Positions 17,428 through 25,314 of a stretch of 64,000 nucleotides of DNA are shown here, one piece after another; positions within the stretch are counted from its first letter, which is position 1, and every line of letters begins with the position of its first letter. The notes under the pieces are model-generated. The model made no database searches. It worked only from the letters and a program-made list of their open reading frames with translations, and was not told the origin of the DNA. The stretch covers positions 186,001 through 250,000 of the forward strand of contig CATOSK010000006.1 in NCBI GenBank assembly GCA_951812535.1, in the 5' to 3' direction. This DNA is from an uncultured Dehalococcoidia bacterium (GTDB lineage: Bacteria > Chloroflexota > Dehalococcoidia > Lucifugimonadales > UBA3495). Made by a program: the position numbers and the translations under genes.

Positions 17428-17636
17428 TCGTCGGCGGAACGGCCGTCGCAGTAGGCACCGCCTTCACCAACTCCAGAACCGTCTGGTACCTCATCGGCGA
17501 CGGATGGCTACGGCGAATCGTAATGGTCCTTGGCAAGCTTAGACTCGGCATCTTGCTCGGCTTCCTTGACGCTTGTCTCACTGCCGCCGTCTTAATCGCC
17601 TGGCTAAACGAGCCAAGCCACCCTCCCTACTGTTAA
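17424..17636 (+). CDS. Small membrane protein (70 aa)
   Basis: A TTG start at 17424 overlaps the stop of the preceding frame (CATTGATC). The product has two hydrophobic segments, GGTAVAVGTAFTNSRTVWYL and LGILLGFLDACLTAAVLIAW. It appears translationally coupled to the upstream membrane protein. No family recognised. Confidence 0.4.
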   Translation: MIVGGTAVAVGTAFTNSRTVWYLIGDGWLRRIVMVLGKLRLGILLGFLDACLTAAVLIAWLNEPSHPPYC

Positions 17637-17883
17637 ATTCCCCCCAATACCAAGCCATAACCTCCCATGATTCTGCGGTACGAATTGCGTCACATCTCCT
17701 ACGCTTCCAGCAACGCTTTTCTGTCCAGCAGAGTTTTGCAATTTTCTCAACAGTGGTCGCCCCCGGGCAGGTCCTCGGCCACTGGACCTCAACCTGGCCC
17801 AGACCAAGCCCAATCCAACCTGCCCTCAGGACCTGGGCGCCAAACCCTGGCCACTCCGGTCCGCAGGACCATCCTAACCAATG
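17637..17883. other. Region between the small membrane genes and the IS array
   Basis: ORF 17667..17906 lacks a ribosome binding site and recognisable features and runs into the IS end. Nothing else is visible. Confidence 0.35.
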
Positions 17884-17887
17884 CTAG

Positions 17888-19295
17888 TACTACAGTCGCA
17901 GATTAAGAACAGGTAGAATTGGAGCAGTTGTCTGGTGGAGAGGTGAGGCAGTGGTTGTTGGGAGTGATGAGGTTGCGGAAGTGGCCCGGTGGGCCAATGG
18001 CATCGAGGAGATGCACCAGTGCATCGCCGGCCGGTTCCGGCGGCCGGAGCCGCGCCGCCGGGCTCTGGCCTATCTGCGAGGACTACTCAGCCCGGTGGAA
18101 CGCAAGAACGGCTGGCAACTGGCAGAACAAGCTGGCGACGCCACCCCCTATGGGGTACACCACCTGCTGTCCACGTACATCTGGGACGCGGACCTGGTAC
18201 GCGATGACCTCAGGGACTACGTGGTGGAGCATCTGGGCGGTGCCGACGGAGTAGTGGTGGTGGACGAGACGGGGTTTCTCAAGAAGGGCGACAAGTCAGC
18301 CGGGGTGCAGCGGCAGTACAGCGGGACGGCGGGCCGGATCGAAAACTGTCAGGTTGCGGTGTTCCTGGCCTATGCCGGAGCCAAGGGCAGGGCATTGCTG
18401 GACCGGGAGTTGTACCTGCCCCGGGTGTGGGCGGACGACTGGGAGCGGCGGCGGGAAGCCGGAGTGCCGGAGAGTGTCCGCTTCCGTACCAAACCGCAAC
18501 TGGCGCAACTGATGCTGGGGCGGGCGCTGGAAGCGGGTGTTCCCTTCGCCTGGTTTACTGGGGACGAGGTCTACGGCAGTGATCGCAACCTGCGGCTGTG
18601 GCTGGAACGTGAGGAGATTCCGCATGTGATGGCCATCAAGAGCAACGAGAAGCTGTGGGCTTTGACGGACAAAGGACCGCTGCAGATGAGAGCGGACCGT
18701 CTGGCGTCCGGGGTTGCGGAATCCGCTTGGGTGCGGTGCAGCGCTGGGAATGGCGCCAAGGGACCACGGATCTATGATTGGGCCGCAGTGGACATACGGC
18801 CCCTGAGGGAACCGGGCAAGGGCCACTGGCTACTGGCCCGCCGGAGCATCGCCAAGCCCGACGAGTTGGCCTATTACGTTTGCTTCGGCCCGGCGGAGAC
18901 GGCCTTGGAGGAGTTGGTGAGAGTCGCCGGGACCCGGTGGGCCATAGAGGAATGCTTTGAGCAGGCGAAGGGGGAGGTGGGACTGGACCAGTACGAGGTG
19001 CGGCGGTGGGACGGCTGGTACCGGCACATCACCCTGGCCATGCTGGCTCACGCCTATCTGATGGTAATCAGGCATCATGCATTGGAGCAGGGAGAAAAGG
19101 GGGCCACTACGGTCCCGGTGAAGAGTTGATTCCCGTGACTGTCCCGGAGGTGCGGCGGCTACTCACACGCTTGGTATGGACAGAGAACCAACCACCGGAT
19201 TTCATCCTGTACTGGTCGTGGTGGAGACGCCGCCACCAGGCCAGAGCCCAACGATGTCACTACAAACGGCGTCTATCAAATCTGCGACTGTAGTA
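17888..19295 (+). mobile_element. IS701-family element, copy A
   Basis: The element is 1408 bp with terminal inverted repeats TACTACAGTCGCAGATT, flanked by CTAG at 17884-17887 and 19296-19299. IS701-family elements duplicate a YTAR tetranucleotide (established knowledge), which fits. It matches copy B (21606-23013) in length and, by eye, in sequence, except for one base (C at 18642, T in copy B). It is the first member of a four-element tandem array. Confidence 0.9.
17951..19129 (+). CDS. IS701-family transposase, copy A
   Basis: A 392-residue intact DDE transposase. The first Asp is in VVVVDETGFLKKGDKSAGVQ, the second in FAWFTGDEVYGSDR. The Glu is in RWAIEECFEQAKGEVGLDQY, followed by the characteristic Y-E-V-R-x-W-x-G-W-Y-R-H motif. 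The N-terminus is helical. The GTG start follows a GGTGAGG-like stretch. Nothing suggests inactivation, and the near-identity of the two copies indicates recent activity. Confidence 0.9.
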   Translation: MVVGSDEVAEVARWANGIEEMHQCIAGRFRRPEPRRRALAYLRGLLSPVERKNGWQLAEQAGDATPYGVHHLLSTYIWDADLVRDDLRDYVVEHLGGADGVVVVDETGFLKKGDKSAGVQRQYSGTAGRIENCQVAVFLAYAGAKGRALLDRELYLPRVWADDWERRREAGVPESVRFRTKPQLAQLMLGRALEAGVPFAWFTGDEVYGSDRNLRLWLEREEIPHVMAIKSNEKLWALTDKGPLQMRADRLASGVAESAWVRCSAGNGAKGPRIYDWAAVDIRPLREPGKGHWLLARRSIAKPDELAYYVCFGPAETALEELVRVAGTRWAIEECFEQAKGEVGLDQYEVRRWDGWYRHITLAMLAHAYLMVIRHHALEQGEKGATTVPVKS

Positions 19296-19299
19296 CTAG

Positions 19300-20139
19300 G
19301 GGGTGTCGTCAAAACAATGAGAGGGTGATAGATTGGTGCGAGTTGGGAGAGTGTGGAAGGTGGGGTATGAAAGCAGCGCACCGGCGCCACGATATGAGTG
19401 ATGCCGTTTGGGAGCGATTGAGGCCGCATCTGCCCGGTGGAGAGGGCAAGCAGGGAAGACCAGCCAACGACAACCGGCGGTTCGTCGACGCCGTGTGCTG
19501 GATTCTGCGAACCGGTTCCCCTTGGCGGGATTTGCCGCCGGACTACGGAGACTGGAAGAACACTCACCGGCGCTTCTGCCGCTGGCGGGACCGGGGGGTG
19601 TGGGCTGGACTGTTGGAGGCGGTGATGGATGACCCTGATTTCGAATGGCTGATGATCGATGCCAGTTACATCAAGGCCCATCCCCACAGTGCCGGGGCCC
19701 GGGGCGGAAATCAGTCCATCGGCCGCACAAAAGGGGGCTGAACAGCAAGCTGCACTTGGCGGTGGATTCCCACGGAATGCCGGTAAGGCTGGCGGTCACC
19801 GAGGGTACGGTAGCCGACTCCTCCCAGGCATTGCCCCTGATTGAGGGTATAGAGGCGGAGTACCTGCTGGCGGACAAAGCGTACGACACCAATGAAATCA
19901 TAGCTTCGGCCCTGGAATTGGGACTGGACCCGGTGATACCACCGAAAAGGAACCGGAGAGAAAAGCGGGACTACGACCAGGCGCTGTACAAGTTGCGGCA
20001 CTTGGTGGAGAACGGTTTCTTGGATTTCAAACAGTGGCGCGGCGTGGCAACCCGTTATGCCAAGAAAGCAGCGTCATACTTGGCCATCTGCCAGCTAAGG
20101 GCAGTGATGATCTGGAGCAAACTCTTTTGACGACACCCC
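19300..20139 (+). mobile_element. IS5-family element with two-frame transposase
   Basis: Terminal inverted repeats GGGGTGTCGTCAAAA (19300, and inverted ending at 20139) enclose an 840-bp unit. CTAG lies on both sides (19296-19299 and 20140-20143), consistent with a CTAG/TA-type target. It begins exactly where IS701 copy A ends. Confidence 0.85.
19367..20130 (+). CDS. IS5-family transposase, two frames joined at AAAAGGGGG
   Basis: The first frame (ATG 19367 to 19741) encodes MKAAHRRHDMSDAVWERLRP and the N-terminal DUF4096-type domain, with the first Asp in EWLMIDASYIKAHP. It ends IGRTKGG just after an A4G5 tract at about 19731-19739. The second frame continues with KRGLNSKLHLAVDSHGMPVR, the second Asp in YLLADKAYDTNEI, and the Glu in KLRHLVENGFLDFKQWRG. 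IS5/IS427-group elements commonly use such slippery sites for programmed frameshifting, so this is probably functional rather than broken. Confidence 0.8.
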
Positions 20140-20143
20140 CTAG

Positions 20144-21601
20144 TATTACAACGACAGATCAAGGTGGGATGGTGGAGGCGGCGCGAAGGTTGGCGCGGCG
20201 CTTGGCGTGGGAGCGACTGGCCCGTTCGTTACTATCCTGCGTATCCGTCAGCCACCGCAGCAGTTCCTCCGGTCCGAACCGTTCCCTGGGCAGCATCTCC
20301 CGCACCACCCGGTACACCTGGGGACGGGTGACCCGGGGCATCTTTTTCCCCCCAGGCCTGCTGCAGGCTCAGCAGGAAGGCTCCGCCCAAGAGGCACAAG
20401 GCCACGTGGTGATGCCAGCCCGCCCAGGTGCGGGTCTCGTACTCGTCCAGCCCCACGTCGCTCTTCTCTGTCTCGAACTCCGTTTCGATGCGCCAACGGG
20501 AGCCTCCCACGTATGCCAGGGTCTCCAGCGGAGTATCCTCCGGCGCGTTGGACAGGTAGTAGCGGGGTTCGCTGCCGTCCAGGTTCCGGCGAAAGACGGC
20601 CCAGTGGATTTCGCCGGGCTTCCTTCTGCTGGTCGGCCGCAGCCGCTGGGCGATGAACCGGTAAGTCCGGGGACCCTGGCTCCCCTGGGCCACCGTGATC
20701 TCCCGCCATTCCTCAGCAGGGATGGCACCGGCGCGTTCCTGCATTGTCCGGCGCTGCCCACCCACCAGCCTGGGCTTGGGAGGCCCACCCCGTCCCCGGT
20801 AGACCGGAGTGGTCCACTGCGGCTCCGCCGGCCACACCGTGAAGCCGGCAGGGACGTCCAGCACGTACTTCATCTCCAGGGCCGCCAGACCCTCCCGCAA
20901 GGTCGGCGACATCCCGAAGGCGTCGTCTGCGGCAACCCATCCCGCCTTCAGGTGGCCCAAGTCCACTGCCCGCTCCAGCAGCTCCAGGGCCAACTCCGTC
21001 TTCGAGCGGTAGCCCCGTCTCTCCTCCGGCACTCCCGCCGCCTGGCAGCGCTCTTTGTCCGAGGTCCAGCTCTCCGGCAGATACAGGCGCTTGTCCACCA
21101 GGGCCCGTCCCAACGGGCTCACGTAGGCCAGGAACAGCCCCGCCTGGCAGTTGGCCACCTTCCCCAGCCGGCCGCAGTACTGACGGGCCACTCCCGCCGA
21201 CTTACGGCCCTGCTTGGGAAAGTCACTGCCGTCCAGCACCCACACCCCCTCGGGATGCTCCAGCCGGGGACCCAGATACTCCTGCAACCGTCCTATGACC
21301 GCGTTGTCTTCCCAGGGAGAGTCGGTGAGAAACCGCTGCATCCCACGGGCGGACTCCGGGACCGTCTCCGACAGGTTCTCGGCGTTGCGCCGCTCCACGG
21401 ATTGGACCAGCAGGGCCTGCAGATAATGTCCGCTGCGCTCCCGCGTCTCCCTCCGGCCAAACAGACCAGCGAAGTAGGCGTGAAACTCCTGAAAGTCCTG
21501 GTATACCTGCTCGAAAACCGCCGCTTCCACTTCCCTGCCTCACCTGACCAAGCATTCCCCAATCTTTCAGTAATCTTATCACGCCATCTGTCGTTGTAAT
21601 A
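20144..21601 (-). mobile_element. Second, divergent IS701-family element (copy C)
   Basis: Terminal inverted repeats TATTACAACGACAGAT at 20144 and inverted at the 21601 end, with CTAG at 20140-20143 and 21602-21605. Length 1458 bp. Its transposase is a different IS701 subfamily from copies A and B and points the opposite way. Confidence 0.85.
20159..21530 (-). CDS. IS701-family transposase (copy C), C-terminus in another frame
   Basis: The main frame (20232..21530) has the first Asp in GVWVLDGSDFPKQGRKSAGV, the second in GWVAADDAFGMSPTL and the Glu in RWRIETEFETEKSDVGLDEY. After FLLSLQQAWG the family-like ending is found in ORF 20159..20341 (PRVTRPQVYRVVREMLPRER, then EELLRWLTDTQDSNERA). The switch coincides with a G6A5 tract on the minus strand near 20346-20356. 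It could be programmed slippage or an inactivating indel. Confidence 0.75.
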
Positions 21602-21605
21602 CTAG

Positions 21606-23013
21606 TACTACAGTCGCAGATTAAGAACAGGTAGAATTGGAGCAGTTGTCTGGTGGAGAGGTGAGGCAGTGGTTGTTGGGAGTGATGAGGTTGCGGAAGT
21701 GGCCCGGTGGGCCAATGGCATCGAGGAGATGCACCAGTGCATCGCCGGCCGGTTCCGGCGGCCGGAGCCGCGCCGCCGGGCTCTGGCCTATCTGCGAGGA
21801 CTACTCAGCCCGGTGGAACGCAAGAACGGCTGGCAACTGGCAGAACAAGCTGGCGACGCCACCCCCTATGGGGTACACCACCTGCTGTCCACGTACATCT
21901 GGGACGCGGACCTGGTACGCGATGACCTCAGGGACTACGTGGTGGAGCATCTGGGCGGTGCCGACGGAGTAGTGGTGGTGGACGAGACGGGGTTTCTCAA
22001 GAAGGGCGACAAGTCAGCCGGGGTGCAGCGGCAGTACAGCGGGACGGCGGGCCGGATCGAAAACTGTCAGGTTGCGGTGTTCCTGGCCTATGCCGGAGCC
22101 AAGGGCAGGGCATTGCTGGACCGGGAGTTGTACCTGCCCCGGGTGTGGGCGGACGACTGGGAGCGGCGGCGGGAAGCCGGAGTGCCGGAGAGTGTCCGCT
22201 TCCGTACCAAACCGCAACTGGCGCAACTGATGCTGGGGCGGGCGCTGGAAGCGGGTGTTCCCTTCGCCTGGTTTACTGGGGACGAGGTCTACGGCAGTGA
22301 TCGCAACCTGCGGCTGTGGCTGGAACGTGAGGAGATTCCGCATGTGATGGCCATCAAGAGTAACGAGAAGCTGTGGGCTTTGACGGACAAAGGACCGCTG
22401 CAGATGAGAGCGGACCGTCTGGCGTCCGGGGTTGCGGAATCCGCTTGGGTGCGGTGCAGCGCTGGGAATGGCGCCAAGGGACCACGGATCTATGATTGGG
22501 CCGCAGTGGACATACGGCCCCTGAGGGAACCGGGCAAGGGCCACTGGCTACTGGCCCGCCGGAGCATCGCCAAGCCCGACGAGTTGGCCTATTACGTTTG
22601 CTTCGGCCCGGCGGAGACGGCCTTGGAGGAGTTGGTGAGAGTCGCCGGGACCCGGTGGGCCATAGAGGAATGCTTTGAGCAGGCGAAGGGGGAGGTGGGA
22701 CTGGACCAGTACGAGGTGCGGCGGTGGGACGGCTGGTACCGGCACATCACCCTGGCCATGCTGGCTCACGCCTATCTGATGGTAATCAGGCATCATGCAT
22801 TGGAGCAGGGAGAAAAGGGGGCCACTACGGTCCCGGTGAAGAGTTGATTCCCGTGACTGTCCCGGAGGTGCGGCGGCTACTCACACGCTTGGTATGGACA
22901 GAGAACCAACCACCGGATTTCATCCTGTACTGGTCGTGGTGGAGACGCCGCCACCAGGCCAGAGCCCAACGATGTCACTACAAACGGCGTCTATCAAATC
23001 TGCGACTGTAGTA
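21606..23013 (+). mobile_element. IS701-family element, copy B
   Basis: Length 1408 bp, matching copy A except for one synonymous base seen by eye, with CTAG at 21602-21605 and 23014-23017. Same orientation as copy A. Copies A and B bracket the IS5 and IS701-C elements. Confidence 0.9.
21669..22847 (+). CDS. IS701-family transposase, copy B
   Basis: The 392-residue product is the same as that of copy A (catalytic VVVVDETGF, FTGDEVYG and AIEECFEQ motifs). The only base difference I find, AGC to AGT in the KSNEKLW codons, is silent. Intact and presumably able to mobilise both copies. Confidence 0.9.
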   Translation: MVVGSDEVAEVARWANGIEEMHQCIAGRFRRPEPRRRALAYLRGLLSPVERKNGWQLAEQAGDATPYGVHHLLSTYIWDADLVRDDLRDYVVEHLGGADGVVVVDETGFLKKGDKSAGVQRQYSGTAGRIENCQVAVFLAYAGAKGRALLDRELYLPRVWADDWERRREAGVPESVRFRTKPQLAQLMLGRALEAGVPFAWFTGDEVYGSDRNLRLWLEREEIPHVMAIKSNEKLWALTDKGPLQMRADRLASGVAESAWVRCSAGNGAKGPRIYDWAAVDIRPLREPGKGHWLLARRSIAKPDELAYYVCFGPAETALEELVRVAGTRWAIEECFEQAKGEVGLDQYEVRRWDGWYRHITLAMLAHAYLMVIRHHALEQGEKGATTVPVKS

Positions 23014-23064
23014 CTAGGAGGCTGAGACAGCCTTACCAGGCCCGCCCAGAGGGAGATTTCCGGC

Positions 23065-23265
23065 CTCACCAGTCCTCCACTTCGTAATCACCGGCAACCG
23101 GGCCGTCGACGAATGGCTGGGCCTGTTCAAGGACCCCATCCTGGGCAACAATGCCCTCGACCGGCTGGCCCAGTTGGCTACCAGATCGCCATCGAAGGTT
23201 CCCGTTGCCGGGAACGCCTCTCACCACCCAGAGGCCTCCTAGGCATTGGGCGGGGAGGTAATTGA
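23065..23265 (+). pseudogene. IstB-like (IS21 helper ATPase) C-terminal fragment
   Basis: The sequence encodes FVITGNRAVDEWLGLFKDPI and LGNNALDRLAQLA. After one frame slip it continues YQIAIEGSRCRERLSPPRGL and a stop, which is the standard C-terminal end of IstB proteins. The ATP-binding part is absent, the upstream DNA having been replaced by the IS array. Non-functional. Confidence 0.7.
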
Positions 23266-23389
23266 CCAGCAGACGGCAACTTGATACAAGTCAAAGCCGT
23301 GGCACTTCAAAGCCGTGGCACTCAGAGTGTCCTGCAGAACCTGTTTTTCGACGCGAGCCCACTCCCACCCACACCAAGGAGCTTCCTTC

Positions 23390-24361
23390 ATGGCGCACCA
23401 CTGTTCCGGCTACGCGTGGGCGCTTCTCGCTCTCACCTTGAGCCTCCTCCTCTCCAATGCCGCATGTTCCACCGAACATGACACCCCCGGGCCATCCTCT
23501 CAACCCCATGTTCCGCTGTCCTCCTCCTCCGCCCGCACCAAAGATGCCCTCCATCTCATCCCCTGGACCGCTGACATATTGTTCGTGCTGGACGTGCGGG
23601 AGCTCCGGAGCCAACGAGAGCACCAGGCCCCGATAATCACTCACTTCGACAACTTCCTCAGAACCGCCATCGACCAACGCTTCAACACCGACGAGATAGC
23701 CGCCGAGGAAGTGGACCTCTTCGTCTACGCCGCATCCCACTCCGGCTACGACAACGGAGCTGTCCTCCTCCAAGGCGACTTTCACCTCGAGAACGTCCGC
23801 CTGAAATTGCAGAACGAGGAATATGACCAACGCACCTACCGGAGCCAGGAGTTATGGGCTGGCGGTGACACCTACGCCATACTGGAAGACCGCCTCGCCG
23901 TCATCGCGTCCAGCCACGAACCGCTTGTAAAGGAATTCATCAAAGTCCAGGACAGCACAATCACTTCCCTGCACCGACTCAGACACACCCCCTACGCCCA
24001 GCTCCTTGGGATCCTTCGAGATGCCCCCATGTTCTTCGCCTCCGGCTTCAACCCGGACTGCGACCACCGCCTCCTGGGATGCCGGCCCTTCGGCATCCGC
24101 TACGACGGCACGGGCCCCGACCAGTCCACCGTCCACCTCACCCTTGCCCTGGTCCTCGCCGACCAGGCATCCGCCGCGGCCGCCGCCGACCAACACCTGG
24201 ATGCGTCCGACGCCATGGCCCGGCTCCTCCATGACCACACCTCCTGGGGCATGTCAACCCTCCAACTGTCCCTTGCCCAGCCAGTACAGGTCGAAAACCT
24301 AAGAAGCGAAGACAACATCCTCCTTGCTGAAGCCGCAATCGCCGTCGGACGACTGCCATGA
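23390..24361 (+). CDS. Putative lipoprotein of unknown function (323 aa)
   Basis: The ATG at 23390 (AAGGAG about 8 bases upstream) gives a signal peptide, ALLALTLSLLLSNAAC, ending in a lipobox-like cysteine. The mature protein includes HLIPWTADILFVLDVRELRS, FVYAASHSGYDNGAVLLQGD and YAILEDRLAVIASSHEPLV. The alternating beta-strand pattern, with VLLQGDF and DRLAVIASS, resembles Chloroflexi lipoproteins that measure out repeated beta sheets, but I cannot name a family. The ORF track start (23315) would place the signal internally. It precedes the BrnA-like gene by 70 bases. Confidence 0.65.
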   Translation: MAHHCSGYAWALLALTLSLLLSNAACSTEHDTPGPSSQPHVPLSSSSARTKDALHLIPWTADILFVLDVRELRSQREHQAPIITHFDNFLRTAIDQRFNTDEIAAEEVDLFVYAASHSGYDNGAVLLQGDFHLENVRLKLQNEEYDQRTYRSQELWAGGDTYAILEDRLAVIASSHEPLVKEFIKVQDSTITSLHRLRHTPYAQLLGILRDAPMFFASGFNPDCDHRLLGCRPFGIRYDGTGPDQSTVHLTLALVLADQASAAAAADQHLDASDAMARLLHDHTSWGMSTLQLSLAQPVQVENLRSEDNILLAEAAIAVGRLP

Positions 24362-24431
24362 CATCGGGCCGGCAAGGTAATCAGCGCCACCAAGGTAACC
24401 CCAATGGAAAGGACCAGGCACGAAGAGGGAT

Positions 24432-24752
24432 ATGGCGAAACTGCCTGACCAACAGAGGGCCGAACTCCAGGCATTGGAAGAAATGTCCGGCGACGAGATA
24501 GACCTTTCGGACATCCCCGAGCGGGACATCGACTGGTCCACAGCCCGCCGCGGGGCCATGTACCAGCCGGTCAAACAGGAAACCAACCTGACTCTCGATG
24601 AGTGCGTGATCGACTGGTTCCAAGAGCAGGAACCCGACGAGACCGCCCGCCACGAGGCAATCAACAAGGTCCTGCTGGAGTACATCATGAGGAAACGCTT
24701 CCCCAACCGGGGCAAAATCCCGGAGCCCGGTGCCCAGAACTCCAGCACCTGA
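24432..24752 (+). CDS. BrnA-type antitoxin, orphan
   Basis: A 106-residue protein with the BrnA antitoxin layout. An acidic segment, DEIDLSDIPERDIDWSTARR, leads to a ribbon-helix-helix region, TLDECVIDWFQEQ, and INKVLLEYIM at the C-terminal side. BrnA normally neutralises and co-represses with the BrnT RNase toxin encoded just upstream. No BrnT-like gene is present here; the upstream neighbour is a lipoprotein. It may be an anti-toxin relic or a stand-alone regulator on the element. Confidence 0.7.
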   Translation: MAKLPDQQRAELQALEEMSGDEIDLSDIPERDIDWSTARRGAMYQPVKQETNLTLDECVIDWFQEQEPDETARHEAINKVLLEYIMRKRFPNRGKIPEPGAQNSST

Positions 24753-24785
24753 CTCAGAATCAGTCCCGGGTCTGAGGATGGAAAA

Positions 24786-24976
24786 GAATAACGACCTTTA
24801 GTCTATAGGAACTTTTTATACCCTCTGGACCTAAAAAATTCCGTTATTCACGTTATTCCGTTATTCACCCGCCATCCAAAGTGGGGGTATGGACCTGTTA
24901 TGAGCACGAAAACATGACTTCAAACCATGGGTAGGGTGAATAACGGTTTCGGAAATCCCGTTATTCACCGTTATTC
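24786..24976. repeat. Iteron-like cluster of the octamer CGTTATTC
   Basis: Five copies on the plus strand (24842, 24851, 24859, 24959, 24969) and two inverted (24786, 24938). The copies at 24851 and 24859 abut directly. Several extend to CCGTTATTCAC. The cluster lies in AT-rich DNA beside an integrase gene, a typical place for a replication or excision-control region of an integrative element. Function is inferred. Confidence 0.6.
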
Positions 24977-25154
24977 AACCTTCCGGCCTGAATAGTTGCG
25001 TTTGTAAAAGACCCAGAGCTTCGGCCCACCAAGTTTTTTTCTGGCCCCCAAAAGACATGAAAAAGTCTCTATAGTCTATAGGGTCTTTTTCTCCCGGGCC
25101 CGAAACCGGCCCGGACAGGGGGAGCAGCACCAACCCCTGAAGGGGTGTAATACA

Positions 25155-25206
25155 GTACCGCTTGGCCCACCGTAAGGGAATCGAACTCACGCCCGACCTT
25201 GGGAGG
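25155..25206 (-). other. tRNA 3'-half-like sequence
   Basis: On the minus strand a segment contains CTCCCAA (anticodon-loop-like), GTGAGTTCGATTCC and CTTACGGTGGGCCA, resembling an anticodon loop, T-arm and acceptor 3' strand. The 5' half is missing and stems are imperfect. It may be an old attachment-site remnant. Confidence 0.25.
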
Positions 25207-25314
25207 CCAGAAAATCGAGATAGGGGCGCTTTGGTCCAGGTTTAAGCTTCCAGTATGGCTTAAGCAGGAGGGCCGGTTCTCACCCCGACACCAGCGGGCT
25301 ATGTTCTGGGGTAG

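Larger units (their letters stand above)
24753..25314. other. Non-coding region between BrnA-like gene and integrase
   Basis: No gene is supported. The stretch is AT-rich for this genome. It contains seven CGTTATTC octamers (described separately), two GTCTATAGG words, a GC hairpin (CCGGGCC-cgaaacc-GGCCCGG, 25094-25114) and a tRNA-like 3' fragment at 25155-25206. Confidence 0.5.

Noticed and set aside
20034-21599. 521-aa plus-strand ORF
   Set aside because: Shadow of the IS701-C transposase, Arg/Pro/Gln-rich, no homology.
25094-25114. GC hairpin as terminator of the integrase gene
   Set aside because: Stem is good but neither strand has a T-run next to it, so no call as terminator was made.
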